Shown here: positions 5,854 through 6,330 of the stretch, piece after piece | Numbering within the stretch: position 1 is the first letter of the stretch | How the letters are laid out: every line of letters starts with the position of its first letter | Source: Lysobacterales bacterium | Lineage (GTDB): Bacteria; Pseudomonadota; Gammaproteobacteria; Xanthomonadales; SZUA-36 | Length of the DNA stretch: 6,330 nt | Direction: 5' to 3' | Assembly (NCBI GenBank): GCA_021648045.1 | Contig: JAKITM010000119.1 | Coordinates: forward strand, 1-6,330 | The notes under the pieces: generated by a model | What the model was told of the DNA's origin: nothing | Databases searched by the model: none | The model's input: the letters and a program-made list of their open reading frames with translations, nothing else | Position numbers and translations under genes: made by a program

Positions 5854-6330
5854 ATGAAGTCACCGGTTTTAAACAGTTTTTTTAGTCTAGTTTTTGTATT
5901 ACTTGTTGTTTCAAATGTAGGGGCTGGCACCTCAGCGCCAGAGTGGACTGCTAATAGCGGCACAGTGGATGCCGATGGCGTAATTGGATTAAGTTGGGAA
6001 CACACCAGCAAAGTAGCTCAAGCGCCGGTACAGTTTTATCAATTACATGAAAACTACGCTAAAGAAAAGCCGATTATTCACCAGCTGGAATCAAGTTCGG
6101 CGAGGCTACAGCGCCAGCGGCCTGGTCTCTACCAATTCAAGCTTATTTCCTGTTCGCTGACTGAAACTGAAGAAATCAAATGTAGTGAAGCCTCTGCGAC
6201 ATTAGAGGTAAAGATTACCAGTCAGATCACTGAGAAAGCACAACGGCCTGTACAAGGTAAGCGAGACATCATTAAAGGCGTTGGCATCAAAGCAGGTCAA
6301 TTTGTTCCCGGGATGTATAAATCGAGTGTA
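5854..6330 (+). CDS. Exported protein with N-terminal fibronectin-III-like domain, 3' end beyond the window
   Basis: The first 159 codons of an open frame that has no stop before the window ends. A Sec signal peptide is clear: MKS start, hydrophobic core FFSLVFVLLVVS, and likely cleavage after A24 (NVGA|GTSAP). Residues about 29-121 look like one beta-sandwich unit of fibronectin-III type: PEW.A.SGTVDADGVIGLSW, then a PVQFYQLHEN strand, a SSSARLQRQRPGLYQFKLISC strand, and a CSEASATLEVKI end. C100 and C110 flank the last turn and may form a disulfide. The region after 122 is basic (KAQRPVQGKRD) and then Gly-rich. Such single Fn3-like units often open large surface or secreted proteins, for example Rhs/YD-repeat or SpvB-like types, but nothing downstream is visible to decide this. 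The start is supported by AAGGA at good spacing. It diverges from the peptidase unit and lies downstream of the promoter near 5411-5439. Confidence 0.82.
   Translation, partial: MKSPVLNSFFSLVFVLLVVSNVGAGTSAPEWTANSGTVDADGVIGLSWEHTSKVAQAPVQFYQLHENYAKEKPIIHQLESSSARLQRQRPGLYQFKLISCSLTETEEIKCSEASATLEVKITSQITEKAQRPVQGKRDIIKGVGIKAGQFVPGMYKSSV

Noticed and set aside
5805..6011. 68-codon minus-strand frame opposite the exported-protein gene
   Set aside because: Antisense to a gene with a good ribosome binding site and signal peptide; no supporting features.

Overview
The window looks like chromosomal DNA of a Gram-negative bacterium, most likely a marine or environmental gammaproteobacterium. The evidence is a lipoprotein with a lipobox, several Sec signal peptides, an OmpA-type C-terminal remnant, a small DUF3144-like protein, and a secreted M14 peptidase with gammaproteobacterial-style C-terminal beta repeats. 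This taxonomic guess is inference from protein style; no rRNA or tRNA is present.

Left two thirds (30-4762): four genes all read on the minus strand. In transcription order they are (i) an exported, cysteine-free, all-helical protein of unknown function (4762-3668); (ii) an 868-residue secreted zinc carboxypeptidase of the M14 family with two tandem Cys-containing C-terminal domains (3671-1065), joined to the first gene by an ATGA stop/start overlap; (iii) a 93-residue DUF3144-like protein (991-710) with its own good sigma70-type promoter; and (iv) a Sel1-repeat lipoprotein (611-30) whose last repeat is cut off by a REP-like palindrome that now encodes its C-terminus. Genes (i) and (ii) are very probably co-translated. 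A palindrome covers the peptidase start codon and part of its ribosome binding site.

Middle (4763-5853): about 1.1 kb without a convincing intact gene. It holds a 49-codon, stop-terminated remnant of an OmpA/MotB-type peptidoglycan-binding domain on the plus strand (5107-5256). Further right is a near-consensus plus-strand sigma70 promoter (5411-5439) overlapped by a dyad, followed by about 400 bases of stem-loops including a 13-bp perfect inverted repeat (5641-5691). This stretch could be a long leader, a small RNA, or decayed DNA.

Right end (5854-6330+): the 5' part of a plus-strand gene that runs off the window. It encodes an exported protein with a signal peptide and a fibronectin-III-like beta domain, probably the N-terminus of a larger surface or secreted protein.

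No CRISPR array, complete insertion sequence or stable RNA gene was seen. The items most worth a second look are the peptidase pair with its start-codon hairpin and duplicated C-terminal domain, the palindrome rewriting the lipoprotein tail, and the promoter plus structured leader ahead of the partial surface-protein gene.
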